NCBI GenBank assembly: GCA_025358255.1
Contig: JANYKC010000091.1
Span: forward strand, 1-51,700
Source of the DNA: Spirochaetaceae bacterium
GTDB taxonomy: Bacteria > Spirochaetota > Spirochaetia > Treponematales > Rectinemataceae
Reading direction: 5' to 3'
DNA length: 51,700 nt
Below the pieces are notes generated by a model. The model was given only the letters and a program-made list of their open reading frames with translations. It did no database searches and was not told the origin of the DNA. The translations under genes and the position numbers were made by a program. This document shows positions 32,788 through 41,895 of the stretch, piece after piece; positions within the stretch are counted from its first letter, which is position 1, and every line of letters begins with the position of its first letter.

Positions 32788-33879
32788 ATGAAGACTCCCT
32801 CGGTCTCCCGGGGCGCCACCTTGCGCGCCATTGTCCTGAAGGCGGCGCTGTCCGCTGTCGCCTTCGCGGCCATCTTCCTTGTCCTGTCCTGCACGCCGAA
32901 AAAGGCCGGCGCAGCGCAGCGAAAGCTGTATATTTATAATTGGACATATTATACGCCCGATTCGGTGATAGCCAAGTTCGAGAAGGAATACGGCTGCAAG
33001 GTGGTCTACGATTCCTTCCCCTCCAACGAGGAGATGTTCGCGAAGCTCAAGGCCGGCGGCTCGGACTACGACATCTGCTTCCCCTCGGGCGACTATGTCT
33101 CGATAATGGTCAAGGAAGGGATGCTTGCCCCGATCGATCGCAAGGCGATGAAGAACTTTGCGAACGTGGATCCCGCGGTGCTGGCAAGGTGCGATTTCGA
33201 TCCGGGCAACGCCTACAGCATTCCCTATTACATGGGCGCGGCCGGTGTCGCCGTCAACAAGGCCAAGGTGGGCGCCTTCGAGAAGAGCTGGTCCATCTTC
33301 GGCCGCAAGGACCTTGCCGGGAAGATGACGATGCTCGACGACATGCGGGAGGTCCTGGGCGACGCCCTGGCCTACCAGGGCAAGTCGGTGAACAGCGCCA
33401 GCGCAGTCGAGATCGCGGCCGCGGCGAAGCTCGTGAACGAGGTATGGAAACCCAACCTCCTCAAGTTCGACGCGGAGGCCTTCGCCAAGGGCTTCGCCGC
33501 CGGCGAGTTCTGGGTCACGCAGGGCTATGCGGAGGCGATCTACCTTGAGCTCGATCCAGCCAGGAAGCCGGAGGTGGAATTCTTCATCCCGAAGGAGGGC
33601 GGCCCCATGTACATCGATTCCATGGTCGTCCTCAAGGGCTCGAAGAACAAGGACCTGGCCATGTCCTTCATCGATTTCATCCATCGCCCGCAGATCTATG
33701 CCGAGTTCACCGACGCCTTCGGCTTCCCCGCCACCTGCAATGTCCCTGCCCGGGCCCTCAAGAAAGGGCCGGAATGGTACAAGGCGGTCGATCTAGCGCC
33801 CTGCGAACTCAAGAAGGATGTCGGCGAGGATCTCGAAAAATACAACAAGGCCTGGCAGACCATCCGCTTCGGAGGCTGA
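32788..33879 (+). CDS. potD: Polyamine-binding lipoprotein PotD
   Basis: 363 residues from the ATG at 32788, just after GGGAGG. The N-terminus is a lipoprotein signal (AAIFLVLSCTPKK; the Cys would be lipidated), so the protein is tethered in the periplasm. KLYIYNWTYYTPDSVIAKFE, SDYDICFPSGDYVS and the WVTQGYAEA region match PotD/PotF substrate-binding proteins, which bind spermidine or putrescine through acidic and aromatic residues. Which polyamine is bound cannot be settled by eye. It completes the potABCD operon; a hairpin with seven T residues follows 35 bases after the stop. Confidence 0.94.
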   Translation: MKTPSVSRGATLRAIVLKAALSAVAFAAIFLVLSCTPKKAGAAQRKLYIYNWTYYTPDSVIAKFEKEYGCKVVYDSFPSNEEMFAKLKAGGSDYDICFPSGDYVSIMVKEGMLAPIDRKAMKNFANVDPAVLARCDFDPGNAYSIPYYMGAAGVAVNKAKVGAFEKSWSIFGRKDLAGKMTMLDDMREVLGDALAYQGKSVNSASAVEIAAAAKLVNEVWKPNLLKFDAEAFAKGFAAGEFWVTQGYAEAIYLELDPARKPEVEFFIPKEGGPMYIDSMVVLKGSKNKDLAMSFIDFIHRPQIYAEFTDAFGFPATCNVPARALKKGPEWYKAVDLAPCELKKDVGEDLEKYNKAWQTIRFGG

Positions 33880-33913
33880 TCGGGCTTGGATCCCTGCTGC
33901 CCTGGGCAAGCGT

Positions 33914-33941
33914 CCTGCGCGGGAGGCGCAGGTGTTTTTTT
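33914..33941 (+). terminator. Intrinsic terminator of potABCD
   Basis: CCTGCGC (33914-33920), loop GGGAG, and GCGCAGG (33926-33932) are followed by TG and seven T residues. It ends the pot operon. Confidence 0.85.
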
Positions 33942-33965
33942 GCCAGGCGCATAGCCGCAAGAAAA

Positions 33966-34001
33966 AAACGCCGGCTGCCCATCAAAGGGCAGCCGGCGTT
34001 T
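33966..34001. terminator. Bidirectional terminator between pot and the coiled-coil operon
   Basis: AAACGCCGGCTGCCC (33966-33980) and GGGCAGCCGGCGTTT (33987-34001) form a perfect 15-base-pair stem. On the minus strand it runs into seven T residues, making it a strong terminator for the minus-strand operon that ends at 34047; on the plus strand only a short T-run follows. Confidence 0.85.
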
Positions 34002-34046
34002 CAATTCGGATCGAAGCAGGCATCCAAGTCGGATGGGGAGGGCTTC

Positions 34047-35108
34047 CTACTCCCCGAAAGCCGCCAGGAATACGGCATCGGCTTCCTTTTGGGTCACGAC
34101 AAGGCCCGCTTCCTTGAGCTTGGCGATAGCCTTGCCCTTGTCGAATTTCGGGTCGGCGGCGCGAAGGTCAAGGATCTTCTGGATGATGTCGGATCGGATG
34201 GCCTTTCCGCCATTGAGGGCAGCGGCAATGGCCGGGATCGAACGGAGGTGGTCAGCGCTTTCCTTGGCGGAGATCGCCGCCATGTCCTTTTTCAATTGGG
34301 TGGTTTCTGCCTGCGAAGCCTGGATTTGCGCGGCCAGCCCGTTCTGGAGCTCCCTGATCTTCGCTTGCATTTCCGTTTGCAGTTCATTGAAGCTGGACTG
34401 GAGCTTCTTGGCGGTATCGTTCATGCTTGCCTGGACAGCGGCGATCCTGGCTTCCTCTTCCTCGAATTTCTTGAGGGCATAGAGGGGATCGGTGGCGTTG
34501 ATATAGGCAACCGGATCCTTGAGGGCGTTGGCCAGGATTACGGACAGATCGGAAAGGGAGGAATAAAGTCCCCTGATCCGCAGGAAGAAATCGCCGGCCT
34601 TGAAGCGGAAATCATACTCGTAGGCGCCGCCGATATAGAAGAACTGGAGGCCGCCGGGCATGCGATCGACCATCTCCTGGCCCGAAGCCTCGAAACGGGT
34701 GGCAATCGCCAAGAGCTGGAAGCGATCCGGGTAGTTGATCACGCGGATCTCGGAGAAATCGGCCCCGCTCCATGACCTGAGCGAGGCGGTCAGGTGCGAA
34801 AGTGCCTGCAGGCGGGCATCGTCGGGCTCGGCTTCCACGGCAAGGAGGATTTCCTTGCCTGGCTGGTCAGAGAGCACCACGAAGTCCCGTCCCTCTTCCT
34901 TGCGCGTGCCCAGGAGGGGGAGTCCATAGGCCATGGGTGCTTCCACTGCCGGGACCATTGCCGGGGCCACTGCCGGGGCCATTGCCGGGGCCATTGCCGG
35001 GGCCACTGCCGGGGCCACTGCCGGCGCCGCCGCGGGGGCGGCCTGCCCCTGCGCGAAAAGAGGGGAAAGGACGCAGGCAATTACCAGTATCGATAGGGTG
35101 CGCTTCAT
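34047..35108 (-). CDS. Exported Ala/Pro-repeat and coiled-coil protein
   Basis: 353 residues. A signal peptide (MKRTLSILVIACVLSPLFAQG) is followed by a run of A-P-A-V / A-P-A-M tetrapeptides (about residues 24-55), coded by a 12-base tandem repeat. Residues 60-205 are a mixed domain I do not recognise (GGLQFFYIGGAYEYDFRFK). Residues 215-285 are a likely coiled coil (KKLQSSFNELQTEMQAKIRE). The C-terminus has a helix-turn-helix-like small domain (KAIAKLKEAGLVVTQKEAD). It follows a membrane coiled-coil gene by nine bases and belongs to the cyclase operon, so it probably works at the envelope with those products. Function unknown. Confidence 0.75.
   Translation of the reverse strand: MKRTLSILVIACVLSPLFAQGQAAPAAAPAVAPAVAPAMAPAMAPAVAPAMVPAVEAPMAYGLPLLGTRKEEGRDFVVLSDQPGKEILLAVEAEPDDARLQALSHLTASLRSWSGADFSEIRVINYPDRFQLLAIATRFEASGQEMVDRMPGGLQFFYIGGAYEYDFRFKAGDFFLRIRGLYSSLSDLSVILANALKDPVAYINATDPLYALKKFEEEEARIAAVQASMNDTAKKLQSSFNELQTEMQAKIRELQNGLAAQIQASQAETTQLKKDMAAISAKESADHLRSIPAIAAALNGGKAIRSDIIQKILDLRAADPKFDKGKAIAKLKEAGLVVTQKEADAVFLAAFGE
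34948..35031. repeat. 12-bp tandem repeat (seven units)
   Basis: Seven units of GCCGGGGCCAYT-type sequence encode the A-P-A-V/M repeats of the minus-strand exported protein. Units differ by one or two bases. Copy number may vary between strains without breaking the frame. Confidence 0.88.
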
Positions 35109-35117
35109 GGATAGCTC

Positions 35118-36566
35118 CTAGTGGCCGGCATCGGGGGCGGCTGCCGCCACGAAGACGATGATCGGGTCGAAAGCCTTGAGCTGCTCGCCCTTTTCGATTT
35201 GCAGGATGCGAGCTCGTGTCTGGCCCTTGCTGACGGAGAAAGCGATGGTCGCGATGGCCTTGTTGCCTGGACGGACGACATAACCGGTGGTGCCGTCCAC
35301 GACCGGCACGGCCGGGTTGAGCGCGACCAGGATATCCGAGCTGTTCCGCGGATCTATGATATATCCGCCTTCCCTGTTGTCCAGGACATATTGGTGGGTC
35401 GCATATCTATAACGGTCAAGACTCGATTCGGTGGCGGCGAGCATCGCCTCGGTCGAAGCGAGCTTGGTTTCGAGGGCCGCAATCCTAGTGTCCCGATCCT
35501 CAAGCGCGCCGCCCGCCTTGCCGAGCGCGGCACGGAGGATCGTGAACTCGCGCCTTGCCTCCGCTTCCATCCGGGCCAGGGCTGGGGGAACCGAATTGAG
35601 GTAGGGAACCGCCTGCAATTGGGAGGACAGGAAGAGGATATTGGCCAGGGAGGCTTCAGCCGCGGCCAATTCATCCCTGGTCATGGCAGCGTCGGCGAAG
35701 AGGCCGGCCGGCAAGGCTCCGGTCGGGACGCTCTTGTTCGCGTCGTCCTTGAAATTCCCGAGGAGGGAGACGCTCCGCGCATCTTCCCATGTCGGGTTCC
35801 AACGGGAGGTCAGGCTGGACGCGAGCTCTTCCCGCTGCCGCTTGAGGGCAGTCTCCGCGCGTTTTATCGAGTCTTTCAGGTCCTGGATCTGGCCGGCATA
35901 GGTCTTGACGAGACGCTGCTTCTCGATATTGAAGAGCCGGTTCTGGTTGTCCAAGAGTTCCTGCTGTTTCCTTGTCTGGTCAGATAGGCGCTGGTCGTAG
36001 CTGTCGACCTTGTCCTGGACCGCCTTCACTTCGGCCGCCTTCCCGGCGATGGGGGCCGTGTATCGATCTCGCACGGCCTTTTTCTGGCGCTCCGCCGAGT
36101 TGCCGGCTTCAAGGAGCCTGCGCTGTTCCTCTGCCCTGGGCAGCCCCCGCGCCTTGATGGATTCGATGGAGGACAGCCTGTCGCGTTCGATCGCATCGAG
36201 GCTGCCCTGCTGTTCGGTCTGGATCCGCGTGAGCTCGACCTTTGCTTGCTCGAGATCCGATGCGTCCCGCTTGGCCCGGTCAAGGAGGTCCTTCAGGTTG
36301 AGGTCCTGGAAAGCCTTCACGTCCACCGGGGTGGCCGCGGTCTGACGCTGGATCAATGAGGTCGTGAAAAAGGCCGCCGCGCCGAGGGCCGCGATCGTGA
36401 GCAGGGTCACGCCCACCACGATGATCGACTTGTTCTTCCTGGTCTTGGCGAATTCTTCCTCAAGGTTGTAGATGGGCCCAACGCCCCGCGTGGCCTTACG
36501 GGCCTCATCGACAAGATGCTCGGACTCCCGCCGTACGATCTGCCTTATTTCGTTGTCATCGCCCAT
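35118..36566 (-). CDS. Single-pass membrane coiled-coil protein
   Basis: 482 residues. The N-terminal 45 residues are charged and cytoplasmic, with NLEEEFAKTRKNK before a membrane segment (about residues 48-70, IIVVGVTLLTIAALGAAAFF). Most of residues 90-270 and 320-400 are heptad-like with many Glu, Gln, Arg and Leu (for example LAATESSLDRYRY), so a long periplasmic coiled coil is likely. The C-terminal 80 residues look beta-rich (VVDGTTGYVVRPGNKAIATI). I recognise no family. The ATG at 36566 lies within the end of the cyclase gene (22-base overlap), implying coupled expression, and a third gene follows by nine bases. A structural or signal-coupling role beside the cyclase is inference. Confidence 0.75.
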   Translation of the reverse strand: MGDDNEIRQIVRRESEHLVDEARKATRGVGPIYNLEEEFAKTRKNKSIIVVGVTLLTIAALGAAAFFTTSLIQRQTAATPVDVKAFQDLNLKDLLDRAKRDASDLEQAKVELTRIQTEQQGSLDAIERDRLSSIESIKARGLPRAEEQRRLLEAGNSAERQKKAVRDRYTAPIAGKAAEVKAVQDKVDSYDQRLSDQTRKQQELLDNQNRLFNIEKQRLVKTYAGQIQDLKDSIKRAETALKRQREELASSLTSRWNPTWEDARSVSLLGNFKDDANKSVPTGALPAGLFADAAMTRDELAAAEASLANILFLSSQLQAVPYLNSVPPALARMEAEARREFTILRAALGKAGGALEDRDTRIAALETKLASTEAMLAATESSLDRYRYATHQYVLDNREGGYIIDPRNSSDILVALNPAVPVVDGTTGYVVRPGNKAIATIAFSVSKGQTRARILQIEKGEQLKAFDPIIVFVAAAAPDAGH

Positions 36567-38239
36567 ATGCCATTCCAGTTCCGGGGAGTCTCACCGCCGG
36601 AGATGCGATCGCGGAATACCTCGACGAGGGGAAGCCTTACCTCTTTCCAATGCCCGGCGGCTTTCGGCCAGTCTCCCGCATAGTAGGCGGCAAGGCCGGC
36701 GGAGAAGGCCTTCATCTCGGCCTCGAGCTGGTCATCCACGAGTTCGTCCCTGACGGGCCAGTAAATGCGTTTTCCCTCGGTCTTTCCCTTGACCTGCACA
36801 AGGTCTATCTCCAGGAAGCGGTATTCGTTCGTCCTGCCTTCCACTTCGGTCTTCACGTACTCGGAACAGATGACCGGCACATGGTAGATGCGCGTCAGTC
36901 CTTCGAGCCGCGATGCGGAGTTGACGTTGTCGCCGATGACCGTATTGGCCATCCGTTCATAGGAGCCGATATTGCCGTAGAAGACCTCGCCGCCGTCGAT
37001 GCCGACCCCGACCTCGACGAGGACAGCCTTGTAGACGCGTTCCTCCTGGTCTGTCAGGGCCCCGCGCCGCTTGAGGACCTTCTCGCGTTCGACGCCGAGG
37101 GTTTTCCTGAGCTCAGCGGCGACTTCCTGGATCTGGTAGGCGGCCCGGATGGAGTCAAGCGACTTGCTGTCCGCCTCCCCCATGGTCCCGAAAACCGCCA
37201 GGAGGGCGTCGCCGATGATGGACCCGACAATCCCGTTCCTGTCGTGGATTCGGCTGATCGCCCTTTGGTAGTGGAGGTTGAGGACGTCGATGATGTCGTT
37301 GCCGAGGGTCTCCGTCATGAAGGTGAAGCCCTTGATGTCGGAGAAGAGGATGGTCAGCTGCTTGGTCGTGCCTTCCAGGCGTATCTCGCGCTCCTTGTAG
37401 GCGCGCTGCGCGATGTCCTCGGTCACGAAACGCCTGAATATCGACATGAGGTTGTCTATGGACGAAGAGAGCGCGTTGAAGGAGGCCCCCAGGTAGGTGA
37501 CTTCGTCATTCGGCGCGTCCCCAAGGTCGACAAGGGTCAGCTTCGCGTCGCCCTGCATCTTCATGATGCTCTGAGTTATGCGGCCGACATACCGGAGGAT
37601 CCGCCTGAGGAGAAGGGCCCCGACCAGGATGCAGATGATCGTCATGGCGATGATGACGCCGGTGACCTTGGCGAAGATGGCCTGGGTCTGGGCGTTGAAC
37701 TCCTGCTCCTCCTCGGCCCGGATCAGGAAGGCGTCCCATTTGTCGGAGTACTTGTATACCCCGAAGAAGGCATGGCCCCCGAGCTTGAACCAGGTCTTGC
37801 CTTCCTTGGCGCTGCTGGCGCCTGAGGCTTCCATCTCCTTGAGCGACGCCAGGTCGCTGAAGGTGGGCGGCATCGGGTCCTTGGAGGCCCAGAAGAGAAT
37901 GCTGCCGTCCGACTTCACGCCAAGGGCCGCCGAATGGACCCCTTCAAGATTGGAGGCGGCGCTGTTCGTCAGGCCTTTGACCGCGTCTGGCAGGGAACCG
38001 TTGAAGTGGAAGATCTCGTACTGGTTCGACGCGAAGCCATAGAGCTCGGCGAGGTCCTTTACGAGAAGACGGTTCTGGAGCCGGGTGAGTTCGCCACGAT
38101 TCATGGTGAGATTGATGAAGTTCGAGGCGAAGTTGGATGCCAGCAGGAATACCGTGAATAGCAGCACGATCTTTGTTACGATTGGTACTACCCGCGTGCC
38201 TGAAACTTTTGGTCCTAAGACCGACGATAGTGGATCCAT
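36545..38239 (-). CDS. Membrane adenylate/guanylate cyclase with HAMP domain
   Basis: About 564 residues. Two membrane segments (about residues 18-42 and 195-218) flank an extracytoplasmic sensor of some 150 residues. A HAMP-like linker follows, then a class III cyclase domain: LFSDIKGFTFMTETLG with the two-metal Asp, IGDALLAVFG, and VGIDGGEVFYGNIGS with NTVIGDNVNSASRLEG. A short C-terminal helical part has YYAGDWPKAAGHWKEV, as in cyclases carrying a trailing TPR-like piece. It makes cAMP or cGMP in response to a signal outside the membrane; the nucleotide cannot be decided by eye. The start is uncertain: ATG at 38239 or TTG at 38278, neither with a good ribosome site. It heads a three-gene operon. 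Confidence 0.88.
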   Translation of the reverse strand: MDPLSSVLGPKVSGTRVVPIVTKIVLLFTVFLLASNFASNFINLTMNRGELTRLQNRLLVKDLAELYGFASNQYEIFHFNGSLPDAVKGLTNSAASNLEGVHSAALGVKSDGSILFWASKDPMPPTFSDLASLKEMEASGASSAKEGKTWFKLGGHAFFGVYKYSDKWDAFLIRAEEEQEFNAQTQAIFAKVTGVIIAMTIICILVGALLLRRILRYVGRITQSIMKMQGDAKLTLVDLGDAPNDEVTYLGASFNALSSSIDNLMSIFRRFVTEDIAQRAYKEREIRLEGTTKQLTILFSDIKGFTFMTETLGNDIIDVLNLHYQRAISRIHDRNGIVGSIIGDALLAVFGTMGEADSKSLDSIRAAYQIQEVAAELRKTLGVEREKVLKRRGALTDQEERVYKAVLVEVGVGIDGGEVFYGNIGSYERMANTVIGDNVNSASRLEGLTRIYHVPVICSEYVKTEVEGRTNEYRFLEIDLVQVKGKTEGKRIYWPVRDELVDDQLEAEMKAFSAGLAAYYAGDWPKAAGHWKEVRLPLVEVFRDRISGGETPRNWNGIWAMTTK

Positions 38240-38391
38240 ATATGAAACAAGTCTATCGGGTAGTGTCCGGGAAATCAACGTTTATCTTCAGATTGTTCCA
38301 GCGAGGGAGCCTTCCGGCCGCATAATTCGCACCGGGGGGGGGAATCCTGGGAGGGAAGGCATATCACCCAAAGCGCTGTAATCTCAAAATC

Positions 38392-39084
38392 CTAGAGTCC
38401 CCCGAGGAAATCCCTTCGCTCTATCTCTTCGATCCCCGCGCGGCCGGAGCTTTCCTTCTCCAGCTTGCCGAATGCCTTCATATCCATATAGCGGAGCGTC
38501 AAGGGTCGTTCGAGGGACATCCTGACGGCGCTGTCCTCCCATCTGGCCTCTTTGGGGCTCAATGCCACTGGCTCTCCGTATTTTGCCACGAGGCTCGAAT
38601 AGAGGGAGTAGTGATCCATCTTGTCCGGATTGAGGAATATTATGATAACCCAGAGCTTCCCGTCCAGGAATTGGAAGAAAGCCCTCTTGATGAAGGTCGT
38701 TCCTGTCGCTTCCACAAGGCTCTGGTTCCTGGCGGGGAGGAGCGACACGTCCTCGGGGCCGCGATAATTGAATACCGCGTCTTTCTGGAGGAGGGTTTCC
38801 ACTTCCTCGATCCCCATCCCCAGCTTGATTCCCCGGAACTCCGAGGTGGTCGTGGGCCGGACCGCAGCGCTGGCAGGGGGCGGCGCTGCGGGCGCTACCA
38901 GCCCGAGCGCGCTGTTCTGAGCCATCGCGGTCTCGGCGGAAACCAGGGAAAATGCCGCCAGGAAGATGGCCAGCACCGGAAAATGCCCTCGTCCGGTCCG
39001 GCATGACGCAGGGGGGGATCCATCAAGAGCGGAGGGCTTGCTGGAGGGAAATCGGGCTCGCTGCATTGCTTCCATCCTCATCAT
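38392..39084 (-). CDS. Small exported protein of unknown function
   Basis: About 230 residues from the ATG at 39084. A hydrophobic stretch (FPVLAIFLAAFSLVSAETAMA) ends in a likely signal-peptidase site, but the N-terminal region before it is long (about 30 residues), so a start closer to it is possible. The mature part has LGMGIEEVETLLQKDA, which recalls the L-G-M-x-x-x-E-V motif of BamE-like periplasmic folds, then FIKRAFFQFLDGKLWVIIIF and LVAKYGEPVALSP. The call is weak homology by eye. No Shine-Dalgarno sequence is seen; GATACT lies seven bases before the ATG, as in other possible leaderless genes here. Divergent from the rluA-like gene. Confidence 0.65.
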   Translation of the reverse strand: MMRMEAMQRARFPSSKPSALDGSPPASCRTGRGHFPVLAIFLAAFSLVSAETAMAQNSALGLVAPAAPPPASAAVRPTTTSEFRGIKLGMGIEEVETLLQKDAVFNYRGPEDVSLLPARNQSLVEATGTTFIKRAFFQFLDGKLWVIIIFLNPDKMDHYSLYSSLVAKYGEPVALSPKEARWEDSAVRMSLERPLTLRYMDMKAFGKLEKESSGRAGIEEIERRDFLGGL

Positions 39085-39199
39085 CAGTTTTAGTATCGGC
39101 CACAGCCGAGCGGCGCTTTCGGGATTTTGCCTTCGCCGGCGAGCTTTTTCCCCATGCCCCGCTTCCATCGATAGGGAGGGCGGGTGTATATCCTCATCC

Positions 39200-40102
39200 A
39201 TGACGGAACTGCCCATGCCTCCCGCCGAGCCCTTCCTCGTCTATGAAGACGACTCGTTGATCGCCATGCACAAGCCATGCGGGCTCCACACGGCGCCCCT
39301 CCCGAGCGGGGGAGGGCCGAGCCTCTGTTCATGGGTTTTCGAGCGTTGGCCGGGCATCGCCTTCGATTCCTCATCCATGGGCCATGGCGGGGGGAGGGGC
39401 AGCGCGGAAGGCGGGCTTTTCCATCGCCTTGACCAAGAAACGTCCGGCCTTGTCCTTTTTGCCAAGGCTCCCGAGGTCTTGAGGAACCTGCTGGAAGCCC
39501 AGGAAGCTGGCCTCGTGGAGAAGCATTACCGGGCCCTCGCCAGTCGATCAAATGCGATCCAGCCAGGGGCATTGCCCGGTCTGGGCGCGCCGGTCGGGCT
39601 GGATCGCGATCGCTGGGAAGCTTTCCTCGATGCCCTGGTATCCACCGGATCGGATTGGTCCTCCGCGCAAAGACCCGTGGCCGGACCGGGAATATGCCGT
39701 ATAGAGATCGAGTGCAGGTTCCGGCCCTTCGGTCCTTCCGGCTCGCGCGTCGCCTGCCTTGCCATCGACCAAGTCGCGGCCAGGCGCAGGCGTGGCACCC
39801 CGGAACGATCCTACGGGAGCGAGATCGTGGCCTTGCGCCCCCGCAGCGGCTCGAGCCCGCCTTCCGGCGGTCCCGGTTGCCCACCCGGGATCTTGGAGCT
39901 TTTCCTCCTGATCCGCCGCGGGTTCCGGCACCAGGTCAGGGCCCAGCTGGCCTGGCTCGGGCTGCCTCTTGCGGGGGATGGCCTTTACGGCGGAGTGCCC
40001 GCGAGCCGCCTCCACCTCCATGCGGAGAGCATCCGCTTTCCGCATCCGTCCAACGGCGCGTTGACGGGCATCGAGGATATCGCGCGCTTGGACTTCGCAT
40101 GA
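39200..40102 (+). CDS. RluA-family pseudouridine synthase
   Basis: 300 residues. The catalytic motif FHRLDQETSGLVLFAK contains the nucleophilic Asp, and YEDDSLIAMHKPCGLHTAP and LAGDGLYGG are the flanking RluA motifs. It isomerises uridine to pseudouridine in rRNA or tRNA. There is no N-terminal S4 domain. Between the catalytic motif and the C-terminal motif is a loop region richer in Arg, Gly and Pro than usual (near residues 180-230), making the substrate uncertain. The ATG at 39200 has no Shine-Dalgarno sequence; a TATATC box ends seven bases upstream. A second ATG lies at 39215. First gene of a plus-strand series with a DUF5312-like gene. Confidence 0.88.
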   Translation: MTELPMPPAEPFLVYEDDSLIAMHKPCGLHTAPLPSGGGPSLCSWVFERWPGIAFDSSSMGHGGGRGSAEGGLFHRLDQETSGLVLFAKAPEVLRNLLEAQEAGLVEKHYRALASRSNAIQPGALPGLGAPVGLDRDRWEAFLDALVSTGSDWSSAQRPVAGPGICRIEIECRFRPFGPSGSRVACLAIDQVAARRRRGTPERSYGSEIVALRPRSGSSPPSGGPGCPPGILELFLLIRRGFRHQVRAQLAWLGLPLAGDGLYGGVPASRLHLHAESIRFPHPSNGALTGIEDIARLDFA

Positions 40103-40108
40103 GGCGCT

Positions 40109-40139
40109 CGCTCCTGTGGCCTGGAGCGCGTTGCTTTTT
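40109..40139 (+). terminator. Weak terminator-like hairpin after rluA-like gene
   Basis: CGCTCC (40109-40114) pairs with GGAGCG (40123-40128), followed six bases later by five T residues. The stem is short, so termination would be partial at best. Confidence 0.3.
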
Positions 40140-40168
40140 GGGCGCGCTTCATTTAGGCTTGGACTGAG

Positions 40169-41893
40169 ATGGGCGAGCAAAGCGTTTTCGACAACCTTGC
40201 CGGCGAGCTCTCGGCCGACGAGCGCCGCGATCTTCTCGATCGCGTACGGAGGAGCGCAGGAGTCTCGGGCGAGCCACTGCTCATGCTCGACGGCCTCTCC
40301 TTCGGGAAAAAGGACGAGCTGGAAGAAAAGCTGGCGCGCTATTCCCTCCTGGAGCGGGTTTTCCTTTTCCTTCGTCGACTCTTCACGGGACGCGACCTGG
40401 AAACGATCATCCGCGACGACGACCTTAGGGTGATGGCGAAGTCGGTCGAGGAGAGATACGCCGGCCTGATCGATTGGCGGAGGAACCTCCTCCTTGAACC
40501 TTTCCTGGAGGAGCTCCATCGGCTGAGGGACTCGGCCCGTTTTTTCTATGACGTGCTCGAGCGGAGCTTCGACCGGGACAAGGCCTCCTTTTTCGGCTTC
40601 CTCGCCTCTTTCGAGTTGCCCGAAACCCATGCTGACCTCCTGGTCCGCACAAATCCCAAGACCTTCCTGGCCGATCATCCCGAGGCAACCGACAGCGAAT
40701 TGCGGCAGGCTGTCCTCCGCGCCTATGATGAGGCCTTTGCCGGCTTGCCCGACGACCGGCGCCGCAAGATGTACCAGGATCTCCGTTGCCTCCTCTTCCT
40801 CAAGCGCCTGGCCAGTTTCCTTTTCGAGCGTTGCGCCAATCTCTTCAAGAATGGAACCGGTCCTGCAGAGCGAGCCGCCGCCACATTCTCGGAGATCCGC
40901 GAGCACCTTGTGGAGCTCGGAGACATCCTCTTCTCCCTGTCAGCCCCGCCCTCGGTGGAACTTGTTGAGTGCCTTTTCGCCTTTGCAGAGCATGAATCCC
41001 TGGAAAGGCTGGATGAGAACGCCGAAACCCTTTTGCGGTCGGGCTTGGGAAAGGCGGAAGCGGCGCTCGGACGGATAAGATCCTTCAACAGCCGGGTGCC
41101 TTTTTTCGACCTCATCCGCCTGGTCACCCTTGATCCGGACTGGAGGCCCCAGGAACTGCCCGCGGCAGAGGATTGGCTGGTCGTCTACCGGGGCTTCTGG
41201 AAGACGAGGATCGAGAGGCAGCTGGACGAGCTCCGCGCGGAGCGGAAATACCAGAAGCTCTCCGAGGAGATGCAGAGTTTCATAGGCGAGGCCGAGCCCG
41301 TCCACTTCGCCAACATCACCAGGGAGGAGGAAAAGGACTCGCCTCCCATCAGGCAGGATCTTTCCCTGGCCTTCATCGACGCATTCGCGCGCGGTGCCTT
41401 TGCGCGGGAGCTCAATCGGCCCCTCAAGATCGTCCTCATGGACGGTGAGTTCTACCGCAAGGAAAACCGGATCGAGTATACCGACGCCTACAATACGCTA
41501 CTTCATTGCGAAGAGAGGGTCCAGGCCTTCGATGCCCGGCTGGGCATTGACGGCGACTTGGGCAAGGCCTGGATACAGTCGCGCCGCGAGGCCTCTCCCT
41601 TGCCCATCAGACGGCGCAAGATCCAGTCCCTCGCGCGGGGAGCCGACGAGGAAGCCGAGAAAATCGTACGCGAGACGGGGTCGGCCCTTGCGGAAATCGT
41701 CCGCATCATCCGTGGGATACTCAAGGGCGATGCGGGGGGGCGCTACGATTCCCTCGCCAACCTCTCCTATATCGACGGCAAGGCGAACAAGGAATTCCTG
41801 AAGAGCCTGGCCGCCGCCAAAATACGGGTCGAACGCGCCCTGGGCCTCCTTTCCGAGCTATCTGGCCTCACCCTCGATTCGCCGGGCAATTGA
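40169..41893 (+). CDS. DUF5312-like spirochaetal protein
   Basis: 574 residues, mostly helical and charged. It starts with MGEQSVFDNLAGELSADERRD, followed by LEEKLARYSLLERVFLFLR and many Leu/Glu/Arg helices to the end, with no membrane segment or signal peptide. Length and pattern match the family I know as DUF5312, found in spirochaetes; this is from memory and unchecked. No enzyme motif is seen. The ATG lacks a strong Shine-Dalgarno sequence. The next gene starts two bases after the stop, so it is translationally coupled to the YfiH-type gene. Its function is not known to me. Confidence 0.72.
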   Translation: MGEQSVFDNLAGELSADERRDLLDRVRRSAGVSGEPLLMLDGLSFGKKDELEEKLARYSLLERVFLFLRRLFTGRDLETIIRDDDLRVMAKSVEERYAGLIDWRRNLLLEPFLEELHRLRDSARFFYDVLERSFDRDKASFFGFLASFELPETHADLLVRTNPKTFLADHPEATDSELRQAVLRAYDEAFAGLPDDRRRKMYQDLRCLLFLKRLASFLFERCANLFKNGTGPAERAAATFSEIREHLVELGDILFSLSAPPSVELVECLFAFAEHESLERLDENAETLLRSGLGKAEAALGRIRSFNSRVPFFDLIRLVTLDPDWRPQELPAAEDWLVVYRGFWKTRIERQLDELRAERKYQKLSEEMQSFIGEAEPVHFANITREEEKDSPPIRQDLSLAFIDAFARGAFARELNRPLKIVLMDGEFYRKENRIEYTDAYNTLLHCEERVQAFDARLGIDGDLGKAWIQSRREASPLPIRRRKIQSLARGADEEAEKIVRETGSALAEIVRIIRGILKGDAGGRYDSLANLSYIDGKANKEFLKSLAAAKIRVERALGLLSELSGLTLDSPGN

Positions 41894-41895
41894 CC

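Noticed and set aside
33966..34001. A perfect inverted repeat as a possible CRISPR repeat or attachment site
   Set aside because: It occurs once, has a T-run on the minus strand and lies between convergent gene ends, so it is a terminator.
34794..35096. A plus-strand frame with C-R-G-H repeats, which looks like a second CXXX-repeat peptide
   Set aside because: It is the antisense of the Ala/Pro tandem repeat in a minus-strand gene that has a clear signal peptide and coiled coil. It has no ribosome site and no modifying enzyme nearby, and the period of four only mirrors the 12-base DNA repeat.
36650..37825. A plus-strand open frame of 391 codons
   Set aside because: Antisense shadow of the cyclase gene, whose catalytic motifs are clear on the minus strand.
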